This document shows positions 53,014 through 64,000 of a stretch of DNA of 64,000 bases, in pieces. Each line of letters opens with the position of its first letter. Within the stretch, counting starts at the first letter, position 1. The stretch covers positions 1 through 64,000 of the forward strand of contig MU624542.1 of assembly GCA_025349905.2 (NCBI GenBank). Direction: 5' to 3'. The DNA comes from Blastocladiella britannica (Eukaryota; Blastocladiomycota; Blastocladiomycetes; Blastocladiales; Blastocladiaceae). The translations under genes were made by a program, and so were the position numbers. The notes below the pieces were generated by a model. It ran no database searches. It had not been told where the DNA came from and worked only from the letters and a program-made list of their open reading frames with translations.

Positions 53014-54051
53014 ACCCATTGCCGCACTCGACACGGGCGTGATCCAGTCCGACGCTGTCACGCTCAATGTGTCTGCTGCCCAGCAATTCGTTCTGGAGCA
53101 CAGACGTGCCGTGATTGACTCTGAAGTTGCTGCCGGTGATCCCCCTGTTCTCATCATTTCGGACGCGTCCTACGTCGCTGGAACGATCGCCAAGCGTCTC
53201 GGCGTGCCTGCCATCGTATCCACCAATTTGTACTTGGCCATTTTGTTCATGTCTCAGTTTCCCATTTCTCATCGCATGGAACACAGCACTTGGGACGCCA
53301 TCTACTGGCCGCTGGTGGATCACGCTAACGTACCTGATTGGTTGACGGTCATTACCGCCGACTATACGCTCTTTGACCACTGGTTCCTGCAAGTTGGAGC
53401 CGTTCCGTCGCCCCACCGTGCATTTGATCACATTTCACTGACGCAAATCCCGGTCTTTGGGCACGTGCCAACGGCACCAGTATCGGCACTTGAACTTCAC
53501 CACCGGTACGGTATCCCACCGGTTCACAAACTGGCACTCCTGGCGTTTTGAGGCCACGAAACCCGCCAACTGCTCGGATCCACCCGCATTTCGGTTCCCG
53601 GATGGTCTTTTATCGGCGCCGTGGACCACTCTGATGTGTTGGCCCTGGATCCAGCGACCATCAATGTTCCCGAGTGGATGAGTGTGGCCGATGTGGTCAT
53701 TGGGAAGCTGGTACGTTCCGATGTTATATGTCGTGCAACGATCCTATTTAACGAATTACAAAATAGGGATATGGGACGTGCACAGAAGTGGTACTGGGAC
53801 AGCGTCCGTTCTTGTTTCTCCGCCGCGACCACTGGATCGAAGAGCGCGCGTTGGAGGCATTCATGGTGAGCCGTCACGCACCGATCCTCGAGTTTGATCG
53901 GCAAGCGTTTTTGACTGGCCAGTGGGCATCCGCCTTGGACCAGACTCTGTCCCTCCCTGCTGCTTCGTTTGGTCATCTCGAAAACCGAGGCGGTACCGTC
54001 TTTGCCGCGGCAATCCGAGACCTTTTATACTGTTATACTTTCTTGAACTAA
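53014..54051 (+). pseudogene. GT-B glycosyltransferase-like (L-arabinokinase N-domain type), broken
   Basis: Two exon-like blocks (53014-53710, 53767-54051) read about 327 codons. LDTGVIQSDAVTLN, then LIISDASYVAGTIAKRLGVP, corresponds to the first lobe, and MSVADVVIGKLGYGTCTEVV followed by RPFLFLRRDHWIEE to the second-lobe donor site of the GT28-like domain fused to plant L-arabinokinase and its relatives. An in-frame TGA (53549-53551) sits where relatives have the first Gly of an FGG turn; a single GGA-to-TGA change would explain it. The first 70-90 residues expected upstream are missing. Downstream of the stop the frame remains clean, so decay is recent or the codon is read through. The sequence also ends without a kinase domain. 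Confidence 0.65.
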
Positions 54052-54062
54052 TACACGCCTTA

Positions 54063-55153
54063 TTACTCGTCATCCTCGCCTTCGTCGCTGCTCTCACCTC
54101 CTCCGCGGGCCTGGTTCTTCTTGTCGCCTGCATTCCGCGCACGCTTGGAATCACTGGTTGCACCAGCTGACGATGACACGTCCGACAAGGGCCGCTTTCT
54201 GGCCAGCGACTCGGCCAGTTCGGTGTCGCCGCGGGCAGCCGCAATCTTTTCCAACAGATCGTCGGACGCGGTGGCAAACACAAAGGTCTTGGCGTTCTTG
54301 ATTTCGGCATTGGCTGACGCCGAGACCGAGTCGTCGTGGCCCAGCGTGCGCCGGTGCTCGTAGCCGTGGTACGGCGCCGGGTTAAACGCTATACGCACTT
54401 GGTTAAAGTTTTGGTCCGAAGGGAGAACAAAGGAGTGCGTACCAAAAGAAGTCTTGGTCACAAGGCCCGACTGCTTGGCCAGGCGCTTGAGGTTCCACAG
54501 ATCGTACGGCGTGCCAGTCTTAACGGTCACGACAATCTCGGTGGTGGCCGTCGACACGTGCATGACCGACTTGAAGAATCCCAGGAGCAGCTGTTGGTTG
54601 GCGCGCACATTGCGATCCTGGTCCTTGATTCCCAGGCCTAACATACAACCAATTCGATGAGTATACTCCAATAATACCGTGTAAAACAACACATACCGAC
54701 GTGAGGAAAGTTGAAGACAATCTTGGAGAACCGTTTCCCACGGAGGGCCGGGCACTTTGCGAGGTGCGTAGCGTCCACGTCGTACAAGCACTTGCCCTCG
54801 AGCGCGGACTCAAAGTCTTCGGTGATGGCGGCCGCATCCGGGTACTTGGCCAGCACCACGTCGCGCGAGTCGTACGCGGTGGCCAGGATTTTCTCGCCCG
54901 AGCCAAGAAGCGATGCCAGGCCCAGCGCAAACGAAAAGTTGCCCTCGCCCACCAACAAGATGTCGTCCTCCAGCGTGTACGGAATGTGGTCACGGCGAAC
55001 AGTGGGGGTTGCCGTTGGTTTTTGTTGTTGCTGTGCCTTTGTGGATTTCGCGGCACCGGCGGCAGCGGCGGGAGTCGATTTCTTGCCCTGCTTTTTCTTG
55101 GCGGCCAGGACCTTGCCCAGCTGTGCCTTGAGGTTTGGTTTGCGCGGAGCCAT
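54063..55153 (-). CDS. BMT5: 25S rRNA uridine-N3-methyltransferase BMT5-like
   Basis: Two exons (55153-54697, 54637-54063) give 343 aa. The Lys-rich nucleolar-type N-terminus is followed by the DUF2431 Rossmann methyltransferase core: ILLVGEGNFSFALGLASLLG (SAM-binding loop), ILATAYDSRDVV, FSKIVFNFPHVGLG (the FNFPHxG motif is diagnostic) and VTVKTGTPYDLWNLKRLA. The C-terminus is acidic and disordered. In yeast Bmt5 makes m3U2634 in 25S rRNA in the nucleolus. The gene converges on the glycosyltransferase pseudogene with 11 bp between stops and is divergent from TPX2. Confidence 0.93.
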
Positions 55154-55369
55154 TATTTTGAATTTGAATTTTCGACGAACGCGTGAAAGAGAATGCGGTC
55201 AAGGTGGTCTCGGCCTCGGCCTTGGCTATTACGCGTCGTGCAGGTACTTGGTCGTTGACGTGCATTCCCTTGCATTGTGTTGCATTTGCATTCCGTTTTG
55301 ATAGCGCAACCAGAATTTCCAAGCTCAAGTCGCGCTTCTCACTGCCCCTCAGCACCTCCCCTTCACCAA

Positions 55370-55416
55370 ACAAAAAACAAAAAACAAAAAAAACAAAAAA
55401 AAAACAAAAAAAGGAA
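55370..55416. repeat. A-rich (CAAAA)n tract in the 5' UTR/promoter
   Basis: An interrupted run of A blocks separated by single C residues directly precedes the TPX2 start codon, ending in AAGGAAAATGG. Length of the blocks increases towards the ATG. Poly(A)-rich leaders are known to keep 5' UTRs unstructured; here it is simply a low-complexity tract of about 47 bp. Confidence 0.6.
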
Positions 55417-55417
55417 A

Positions 55418-58131
55418 ATGGCCACCGACCGCGATCACCAGCTGTACGGCGAAAAGGGCGAATGGCGGTTCAATGCCCCGACCTGGTTTGACTTTGACGC
55501 TCTTGACCATGCCGAGGCCGCTGCCAACGACAGCAGCCAGGACCACGACGACGACGACAACCATGAGAACGCCGCGCCAATGTTGCCGCAAACGACCACT
55601 CCGCACGCCGCCAAGCCTGGAATGGCCACGCCCCGTCGCTCGTCGGCACTGCCTGCCGCTCGCCTGGTTGCCGGGTTTGTCGAGACGCCGTCGATCACGC
55701 GCTTCTTCGGTATGGATATACTTTTTTTAAATATAAGACAATGTACCTGACCAAGATATTATCACAGCCGAGCACCTGGAAACCCCTGCACGCCGGCCTC
55801 AGGCATTCTTTGCCGTCGGCGATCTATACACGAACGAGGAGCTCGCCGACCAGCTCATGGCCGATTCCGACGATCTGGCGTCCGACAACGACGGTCATGG
55901 CGACGACAATACTGATGACGATGATAGCCTGAGTGACTTGGACTCGCTCTCGGAGGATGACGAGTTGAACGACTACCTGCCCGCCAAGCTCTCCACGGCG
56001 GCACTGCAGCAACATCGCGAAAAGTATGCCATATACTTACTTTTTCTTGTATTGTGATGCTCATATATATACGTGTGACACAACAGAGCACCAGCGACAC
56101 CGCGCCGCCGCCAGTCGGCTATCATTTACGTGTACCCTGATCCCGACCAACAACAACAATCACAATCGGCACCCTCGTTCCCTGGCGCAGAGTCGCCCGT
56201 CAAGGCGTCAGAAACGGCTGACGGCGACTACATGGCAGTGGACGATGAGCCGTCCGGGTCCACATTAGCAGCAGCAACAACACCAGCTCGCCATCAGGAG
56301 GTTGCAGGAACTCGCGCGTCAACGCCGCTGCCCAGCGTGCCCGTGTTCCCGCACATTGCGACCACCGAAACGCTCGTGTTTTCGCTCCGAAAGCCGGCCA
56401 CCGCCAATGACGGTGAGAACACCCATCAGCAGCTCGGGACGACGCGGCCGGCCAAGAGGCAGCGTGAGCGTCGCGAGATGCCTCGCTCGGCCACCGTGCC
56501 GCACGAGTTTAGCTTTATGAAGCGACAGCGCCAGCCCTTGCACCCCGTCGCATCGCCCGCGCTGAAGCGTGCCGTACGATCTCATTTTTATTCTTCATTT
56601 ACTTGACGTGCGTGTACGCGCACTCATACCTTAAAACATAATAGGTTGCTGCAGCAGCAGCAAAACCAGTTTCTGCACGCCTGCTCGAACCAACGGCCTC
56701 CAAGCGCGCTGCGCTCAATGACAGCTACGTCCCCATGGCGGAGCAGATCCAGCAACAGATCCTCGCTGGGCGCTCCAAGGCCGTCTCGCGTGTTGCAGAG
56801 CTGGGCGGTGGCGGCCAGCGGCGCCCGACTGTCCCGCAGTCGCCCAACCTCCGCACCAAGCAGCTGCGCCGCAACGCGCCGACGCTTCCTGGTCCCAAGG
56901 AGCGCGAGGAGCTGGAACTGGAGCGCATCTTGCGCGAACAGTACAAGGCCCGGCCGCTGAATCGCAAGGTTAACACCATTTTCTCATTTGATTTGATGCT
57001 GTTTCCTGACAAAAACGATTTACATAGATCTTTGACCAACACTCGACCTTGCCCGCGAAAAAGCAGTTTGAGCCGACCGTCCCGCACTCGCCGGCCATCA
57101 CCAAGACCAAGAAGCAGCTGCGCGGCCCGTCGCCGCCACCGCCGCCTCCACTCAAGCTCGTGGAACGCAATCGCTCCGAGCCCACGGTCCCCGAGCCATT
57201 CACACTCCCCGGCGACGCCATCACCGAGCGCAAGCTGCGCGATCTGGAGGAGCGCGTGCGCCGCGAGGACGAGGCGATGCGCAAATTGCGGGTGTTTAAA
57301 GCTGCGCCGATCATGGACCCGTCTATGGGCGGACCGAGCAAGCGGCACGTGGCGAATGATGGCCAGTCGTACGCAAACCGGCCACTCACGGTCCCAACCG
57401 CACCCGACTTTCACTCGGACCGTCGCGCAGCCATGCGGCCGCCGAGCACCGAGCCAGGAGCAGGACCAGCAGTACCCGCATTCCACGCGCGCGACGTCCC
57501 TACGTCGCACGCGGCGCCGTTTGTCCCGCACCGGTCGCACAAGCCCGCGACGATCCCTAACCAAGCCCCCGAGCTCGCGACCGAGGACCGGGCGGTTGCG
57601 CGGGCCGAGTACGATGCGCGTGATGTGGCGCGGCGGGCCGATGTGGAGACGGCGGAGGCGGCGGCGCGGGCTGAGCGCGACCGCGAGCTGCGGCGCATGG
57701 TGCGCGAGTTGCGGCGGCAGATGGTCTGGCGCGCACAGCCCATGCACCGTGCGGTGCTTGGGTCCCCCGACTTTGTGCCCATGCCGTCCATGCGCCCGCT
57801 TACGGTCGCTGAGAGCCCGGCGATTGGGGCGAAGCGCGTGCGTCGCGACCGCGACAAGGCTCTTGCCGCCGCTGCTGCTGCTGCTGTTTCTGTTTCGGTT
57901 GGATCTACAACGCCGTCCAACAAGCACAAGCGCCGTCGCGTCTCGGCCAACGATATGACGCCCGCGTCGCCGGCACTGGCCGGATTGGATGCAGATGCCG
58001 ATGGCATGGACCCGAATACGCCGTCACGCGTTGTTAGTGCAGTTGGCGCCTCGGACAAAGGAGCCAACACCGGTGCGGCTGCTTGGGGCGAGGACATGGT
58101 CGATCTCGGGCGCTATTTCTCGCAGGGATGA
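55418..58131 (+). CDS. TPX2: TPX2-like spindle assembly factor
   Basis: Five exons (55418-55709, 55768-56023, 56087-56573, 56645-56968, 57028-58131) encode 820 aa. The N-terminus WRFNAPTWFDFDALD resembles the Aurora-A-activating segment of TPX2 (YxxDAPxxFxxF). The rest is mostly disordered with charged helices and the FKAxP/EPFxL-type TPX2 repeats: KKQFEPTVPHSP, PEPFTLPGDAITERKLRDLE, MRKLRVFKAAPIM and RPLTVPTAPDFHSDRR. TPX2 nucleates microtubules around chromatin in mitosis under Ran control. Overall identity is low but motif order agrees with the family. A 264 bp A-rich region upstream is shared with BMT5. Confidence 0.75.
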
Positions 58132-58329
58132 GGGGCCGATTTTGACCGCAATGTTGCGGTGCGACACCAAAAAAAAAAAAAAAACTACACTCATTCGCAT
58201 CTGTACCCGTGCCACCACTGTTTCCCCTCTCTTTCGACACTGCTGGACCTTTTTCTTGTTGCGAATCCTATTTCATACAAACGGCACGACACGCGCACCC
58301 CGCGTCCCACTCGAATAATAAACGAAGAG

Positions 58330-60600
58330 ATGGCCTCGGTCCCTCCCACCAACGAAAAATGCCCGCTCAAGCTCACGGCCGGTACTCCACCGCCGGCGGT
58401 TCCGATGGTAATGTCGACTCTTCTTAGTGGAGCAACGGCCGCGGACTGGTGCCCGAAATCGCAGAGTACCCCCGCCATTCAGGACCAGAGCTGCCAGCCG
58501 TTTCGGTCGCTCGCGACCAGCCTCACGGCAATGGCAGGCGGGGTAAACCTCCAACTTGACGGTTGCATAGTCGGATATGCTCCCGGCATGCCAGGGTGGT
58601 GGATGTGCGCGTCTACCTATTCGCCTTTGACGCAGGCCTCCCTGCTTACCGCCAATGCGCGGAACGAATATTCGATTGGCAATGCGTCCCTGTCGCAATA
58701 TATGAACCAAGGCGATGGGTGCAGTGGTATTTGCGCGGCGTCTGGCATCCAAGGCTCGAGTTTGCCGACGAGCTGGACACCCTTGCCGGCTATTGGTCAA
58801 AACGGAACCGTGTACCTCTACGGGTGCCTCGTCGATGGTACCAAGCGCATGTGCTCGTGGGTTGAAGGCGTTGGACCGGTCAACTCGGCCATTCCTAACT
58901 ATCAGCGGTCATGCGGTTCCAGTGGGGCAGTGGACGGCTCGGTGCTCTCCGTCGCGTCCGCCTTGCTGGCCCCGTCGGCTGGCTCGCCAAAGGTCGGGAG
59001 CGGGACCCCGTCCGGTTCCACCGCCACTGCTGCGGATGCGTCGAGCTCGTCCAAGATGCCCATTATTCTAGGCTCTGTTTTGGGTGGGGCCGTCCTCTTT
59101 GCGGTATAATTTTTCCAGATTTTCAAATGACACAGCATCGCTCAACAACTTCAGAAACAGGCCGCCATTGCTGTGTTTGCCATGCACCGTCGCCGCAACG
59201 CGCGCCGTGATGTGCGCCACGAAAAGGACGTGATGACGAGCGCCGCACCAACGTCGTACTCACCTCCCTCTCCGTCGTTGGCGTCGTCGCCCATTCCGCG
59301 CTCGTTGCAGCCCAGCAGCGCTTCGACCGCCGGCAGCCCGCTGATTCGCCATCCCAGCCTCAGCGCGAGCATGCCGCCGGCGCTTCACCCGTTGACGACG
59401 CTCGAATCGCAGCCGCTGATGCTGACCGACCGACCCATGACCATGGGTCACCAGAATACTGCCCACCACCAGCTGCACCACCATACCGGCAGCGACCCAT
59501 CGATTTCGGCCATTTCCCGTTTGCCCGGATCAGTTTTAGGTGCGCGAGGAGGAAGTGGGAGTGGGAGTGGGAGTGGGAGTGGGGCAACCAGAGGAGGTAT
59601 GGGTCGCATGCAGCGGGATCTCCCAGCGGCGCCGTCCCCGTCGCTCTCTGCCCACCAACTTCAACACCTCCAATATGACCCCCGTCAAGGGTCGTCATCG
59701 TCTCCATCGCCCTTGCTCACCCCAACCATCAACGCTGCAACCCTAGTCTCTCGACGCGTGTCGCTTGTTCCCGGCATTAACTCGGTTGCGCGCCGCCCGT
59801 CGTCAAGTACGTACGCCCGCAACGGCCGCGGGTCCCCGGCGCCGCTGATGCGCCAGCTGTCGTTCAACCCGGTGCAGCTTGGCCTGCTGTCGGTGGTGCT
59901 CCCGGTGGACCTAGCGCGGCCCGATTCCGCTGCTGCCGGCTCTTCTTCTGGTGCTGGAGCGCAGTCGGCCTCGTCCCAGTCGGCGCAGGGCAACCTGCTC
60001 AGCGCCGACTCGATGCAAGCGGCCGTGGACGCGTACTTGTCCGTGTACGGTGCGATCCAGGACCATGTGCGCGCGACCGTCACCTCGGCACCCGCGGCGG
60101 CTTCGACTCGCGCATCAGCGACTCTGGCCCGTGCCAACAGCATTTCGGGCGTGGAAAAGGTGCGCACGGCACGCGCACTGGCCACCGCGGCTCTGACGCG
60201 CGCGGTGCTCGCGCAGGTGATGGGCTCGGTCCCGTCGCCGCAGCAATTGGCGGCGCCGTCCGCGGACCGTCCCCCACCCGAGCTGGTGGCGGCGTTCCGT
60301 GCTGCGCTTGGGGCCATGGCTCGCGGTGGACCCGTCGGGTCGGCGCTCGCGGTGGTCCCGCCGGGCCTCTCGTCGGTGCTTCCGGACGGCGTGGCGGCGA
60401 CTGATGCGCAGGCGTGGCTGGTGGAGCACACGATTGGCGCGGAGCAGTCAGCGCGGATGGGATCGTCATCGGCGGCAGCCTCTGCACCGCCACGGATCGC
60501 GGATACGTTGTTCCCGGCGTGGGTGGCTGCCAACGGCGAGGTGTTGCTGGCGGCTCGTGTCGTCACTGACGCGTCGCCGACTTCTACTTCATCGTACTAG
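58330..60600 (+). CDS. Single-pass membrane protein with Cys-rich ectodomain
   Basis: Two exons (58330-59103, 59161-60600) give 737 aa. The first 210 residues form a Cys/Trp-containing domain (DWCPKS, WWMCAST, GCLVDGTKRMCSW), followed by a Ser/Gly stalk and a transmembrane helix that spans the intron (MPIILGSVLGGAVLFA, then AAIAVFAMHRRR). The cytosolic part is Ser/Pro/Ala-rich, with one (AGTGGG)n-coded Gly-Ser run and an Ala-rich helical segment. The architecture parallels the SH3 membrane protein at 4.6 kb (Cys-rich outside, one helix, basic stop-transfer, disordered inside), but no SH3 domain is visible. A signal peptide is not obvious at the chosen ATG, so an extra 5' exon is possible. Confidence 0.65.
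59554..59583. repeat. (AGTGGG)5 minisatellite within a gene
   Basis: Five tandem AGTGGG units encode a Gly-Ser run in the cytosolic region of the membrane protein. Exact units suggest length polymorphism between strains; the unit is a multiple of three so the frame is kept. Confidence 0.8.
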
Positions 60601-60983
60601 ATCGCCCTGTATGTATACACACACGAGAGGTTGTTTGTGCTTGCGTTCGTTGCTGCGGTGGCGCGTTGGGCCATACTCCCAAAGTTGGATCCATTGAGTT
60701 GTTACCACCCTTTTTTCCTTCTAAAATTTCAATATAAAGACAGACGTGCGCGTGCATGTATCCTGCGCTCCTCCTCCTCTCCTTTCCCTTGATAGAATAG
60801 CTCCGGTCCGATTTGACTTGGCAGTCCATTCCATTCCCAGAACGAGAAACAGAAGAACGAAACGCGGAAACCGCCACCAGTCTGAAAGGCGATTCTCTTT
60901 CTGCACGGAAAAAAAGATCAAATCCAATCGCCGTATTACCAAAACCAACAACCGACGATACGACAACAAAAAAAAAGACATAC
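60601..60983. promoter_or_regulatory. Upstream region of tricalbin gene
   Basis: A 383 bp gap holding the 3' UTR of the membrane protein and the promoter/5' UTR of the tricalbin gene. It ends in an A-rich leader (ACAACAAAAAAAAAGACATAC) just before the start codon, similar in style to the TPX2 leader. No coding exon or RNA gene seen. Confidence 0.4.
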
Positions 60984-63900
60984 ATGGCAACCACCGCCAA
61001 GCACATGAGCCCCCTGCTCGAGTCGACGCTCGACGGCCTCGCACCGCTGTCGGAAGCGACCACGCTCAACGCCTCGCACATGTCCGGCCTGGACAAGGAA
61101 AAGGAGCGCTCCTCTCCAGCAGGAGCCGCTGCTGCCAGCACGACAACCACCACCGATGGAGCAGGAGCCGAAATCCCATGCTACTTCCGCATCGATCCGG
61201 TCCCCGAGAACCCTGGCGACCTCAAGGTTCTCGACCCGGCCAAGCTCCCTGACGGTAGCCCGGCTCCGGCCCCGCTGCTAGCGGCCGGCATGTTCAGGCC
61301 GAGCTCCATTGAAGATTTGCGTGGTTCGACGCTGCTGTTTGGCCTTGCGTTCCTGGTGTGGCTCGGATCAGCGGTGTTTGGGGCGGGCCTGGCCGGCGCG
61401 CTGGTGGTGGCGTGGGCGTTTGTGCACTACCACGACATGTCCAACGAGAAGCTGGTCAACAAGCTGCGGCTCGAGGCCGAGTACAACGCCAGCCGCCGCC
61501 GCGCGCAGCTCGGGACCGAGGACGCCGACTGGTTCAACATGATTCTCGGCAAGTTCTGGCTCGCGTACGAGCCGACGCTGAGTTCCACGATCCAGGCGTC
61601 GTTGGGTATTTTGCTCAATTTTTTTTTTTTTTTTTGATACTTTTGGAGGAGGAGCTCATTTTGAAATTTTTTTTTTTCTTTTTTAGATCCTATTCTGGAG
61701 TGGGTGTGCCCCTCATTCATCGATAGCATGGTATGTCTTCCTGGAGCGCGGACAAGTCAAAGCAAAATTCTCACAGTCAATGCCTTAGACCTTCTCGACC
61801 TTTACGCTTGGGACTTTCCCGCCCCAGCTGCGCAACATCATCCACGCGCGCCACCAGCCCGACGACATTGTCGACTTTCAATTCGATCTCGCGCTAGGCG
61901 CGTTTGGTCCGCGCACGGCCGCGTCCAATGCCGCCGCCGCCGCCACCGCTGGCGCCGGCGTTTCGGCCAGCGATGTGGCGTTGGACGAGCAACCAACCGG
62001 TGGCGACTCCGCGGTGGCCGTCGGCAGCAACGTCCGAGTGGATCTGGTGGTGCGCATCAAGGGCATTGGCGCCACGGTGCGGGCCGAGAACGTGACGCTG
62101 GAGGGCCGCATGCGCATCCGCATGAAGCTCATGACTGCGTTCCCGCACGTCAAGGTCCTGGAGCTGTGGTTCCTGGAAGCGCCCAAGGTCGATTTCCAAC
62201 TGCGCCCGCTGGGTGGGTTTGACATGAACGGGTTCTCTGGGTTCCGGAAATGGCTGTCGGAGACCATCTCATGGGGGATTTCGACCAACCTGGTGTGGCC
62301 GGTGCCGCTGGTGATTCCGCTGGACGACTGGTTCAACCACCCGAGCGCTGAGGCCAACGCGTCCATTGGCGTGCTCGTCGTGCACATCAAGTCGGCCCAG
62401 GGACTCAAGAACGCCGATCTGATTGGCAAGTCGGATCCTTTTGTCAAGGTACTCTTTTATCTGCTTTGTCTCTTTATCGTTTTGCTCACACCAGAAGCGG
62501 ACATACTACACAAGATCTCTCTCGCCGGCCAAACGGTTGCCAAGACGGTGGTTATCCACAACAACCTGAATCCGTTCTGGGGTACCTATTCCATTTATTA
62601 TTTACTCTGTTTTTTTTTTTGAAAGAAATGACTGAAAAATGTACCAAAGACGTTATCAAGTACATTCCCATCTCCAAGCTCAAAGAGGCAGACCTCAAGC
62701 TCGGCGTATACGACTACGACAAGGGCCTTCGGAGCAAGCTGCTCGGATACGCTCCAGTGAACATTTCTTCGCTCGATGCCGCCAAGGGCGGTGCGCTCCC
62801 ACAGGCCGAATTCGATCTCGCCGATTCCGAGAACCGTCCCGCCGGCAAGATGTACGCGTCCGTCAGCTTTTACCCAGTGGCGGACCCGCTGGCAGTACCT
62901 CAGTCTCTGCCGGCAGCAGCCGATGCAGCCGCACCTGTGGCGGCGGCAGCAGCAGCAGCGACAACAGCAACGCTCAATCCTCAAAATGGACCAACGGCCG
63001 GTGCCGCCGCCGCCGCTGCTGCCCAAGCAACGGTGGCCGCTCCTCCTGTGCCGGCCGAGTGCCCGTCGGGTCTGCTCAAGGTCTACTGCCACGCTGCGCG
63101 CGGGATCGAGACGGGCTCCAAGCTCCGCTCGAGCTTTGTGGAGGTGGCCTTCAATGGCGAGAACGCGTACACGACGCGCATCAAGAAGCACTCCAATACG
63201 CCGCTGTGGGAGGAATCGTTCGAGGTGTTTGTTCCCGACTTCAAGACAGCCAAGCTCAACTTCAAGCTCAAGGAGGACGTCAACAAGACGGTGGCTGGCA
63301 TCGCCGGCATTGGCGGCGGTGACCGCAGCGCCGACGGCTTGCTGGGCCAAACGACGCTGGCGGTGGCCGATGTGCTCAAGACGAACCTCAAGGAGGACTG
63401 GTGGGCGCTCTCGGACGCGGTCACGCGCGAGGCCAAGATCCGGGTCACCATGAAGTGGCGGCCGGTCCCACTGCGCGCCGACTCCACCAACATCTCCGTG
63501 GGCGTGCTGCGGGTCCGCGTGCTCCAGTGCTACGATCTCAAGGCCACCATGGCCAAAATCAACCCGTACGTGCGGCTCGTACGTGGCGGCAAGACCCGCG
63601 CGCAGTCGCGGCGCCTGGTGGATACCGCCAACCCGAGCTTTGACGAGTCGCTCTTTTCCCTGATTCGCGACAAGGACGAGCAGATCCAGCTCCAGGTCTG
63701 GGATTACACGCGCGGCCTCAAGGACACCATGGTCGGCGCTGCGACCTTGGACCTGTCCAATTACATCCTCGAGGATCCCGAAACAGGCGCCATGTCGTCC
63801 CGTGGGATCGAAAAGGACGAGCTGCGGCTGACGCTGCAGGACCCGACCAAGTCGCGCGGCCGTATGGCGGTTGAGATCTCGTTCCACCCCAAGAACCCGG

Positions 63901-64000
63901 CCATGCCGTTCTCGCCCGAGTCGCCCGACGTGTGCGGCGTGGTCAAAGTCAATGTCCACCAGCTCAAGGACCTGCCGCGCAAGACGTCGAGTTACTTTGA
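60984..64000 (+). CDS. TCB: Tricalbin / extended synaptotagmin (partial, 3' end outside)
   Basis: Five exons are visible (60984-61605, 61687-61730, 61789-62448, 62515-62581, 62650 to the window end), about 914 codons. An N-terminal region is followed by a hydrophobic hairpin (about 117-145; LLFGLAFLVWLGSAVFGAGL), an SMP lipid-transfer domain (about 165-400; ADWFNMILGKFWLAYEPTL, DPILEWVCPSFIDSM) and at least three C2 domains: one starting at IGVLVVHIKSAQGLKNADLI with SDPFVK, one near LLKVYCHAARGIETG, and one near VLRVRVLQCYDL; a fourth begins at the edge. The calcium-binding Asp pattern is best kept in the first C2. Such proteins tether the ER to the plasma membrane and move lipids between them. 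A long Ala/Pro linker separates C2 domains one and two. Confidence 0.9.

Noticed and set aside
53549..53551. TGA read as selenocysteine or programmed readthrough
   Set aside because: Relatives have glycine at this position, not cysteine, and no SECIS-like structure is apparent; a simple GGA-to-TGA mutation is the better reading.
1..64000. CRISPR arrays, rRNA genes and bacterial operons
   Set aside because: No regularly spaced long direct repeats and no rRNA core sequences; pervasive introns show a eukaryotic nuclear sequence.

Overview
The window is nuclear DNA from a compact, GC-rich eukaryotic genome, most likely a zoosporic (flagellated) fungus. I lean towards Blastocladiomycota or a chytrid, but cannot fix the phylum from this sequence alone. 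The genes are interrupted by short T/A-rich introns, mostly 55-80 nt with extremes near 38 nt. Introns usually start GTACGT, GTGCGT or GTATGT, end in (A/T)AG, and often carry a CTGAC or CTAAC branch-like motif. I joined exons by hand; in every multi-exon gene modelled to a stop the summed exon length is a multiple of three, which supports the models. The flagellar/centrosomal protein CEP131, a SCAR/WAVE actin regulator (amoeboid motility) and fungal URB2, COQ4 and TFC3 homologues fit a zoosporic fungus.

Layout. 1-11.3 kb: a partial unknown gene, a membrane-anchored subtilisin, a transmembrane SH3 protein, SCAR/WAVE and an FKBP-like/TPR protein. 11.3-18.7 kb: TFC3/GTF3C1, the large B-box-binding subunit of TFIIIC. 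18.9-22.8 kb: an accessory island in which two decayed Fanzor (eukaryotic TnpB-like, RNA-guided nuclease family) copies, pointing away from each other, flank RPB8. 23-37.3 kb: dense housekeeping genes (RNF216-type RBR ubiquitin ligase, COQ4, an mS34-like protein, a NAB2-like poly(A)-binding protein with an RS domain, a seven-transmembrane protein, elongin A, FRG1, the exosome subunit RRP43 and the clathrin adaptor GGA). 37.3-50 kb: URB2, CEP131, GTF3C6 (a second TFIIIC subunit), mitochondrial MetRS and an F-box/WD40 protein. 50-64 kb: an unknown membrane-anchored protein, a broken GT-B glycosyltransferase (L-arabinokinase N-domain type), BMT5, TPX2, a second single-pass membrane protein, and a tricalbin/extended synaptotagmin cut by the window end.

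Functional threads: Pol III transcription (TFC3, GTF3C6, RPB8), ribosome biogenesis and RNA decay (URB2, BMT5, RRP43, mS34), mRNA biology (NAB2, FRG1, elongin A), membrane traffic and contact sites (GGA, tricalbin), cytoskeleton and cilium (SCAR, CEP131, TPX2), and ubiquitin (RNF216 type, F-box/WD40). Neighbours are very close: most convergent gene pairs are separated by only 8-70 bp between stop codons.

The most notable system is the Fanzor pair. Copy 2 keeps a RuvC-I DPG motif, a DEYRTSK motif, a two-CxxC zinc ribbon and a DRDANAARN RuvC-III motif, but carries one nonsense codon and two frameshifts and has no recognisable N-terminus. Copy 1 has lost the zinc-ribbon/RuvC-III block. Both share an unusual tryptophan-rich C-terminal extension of about 170-190 residues. 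No CRISPR array, rRNA or convincing tRNA was found.
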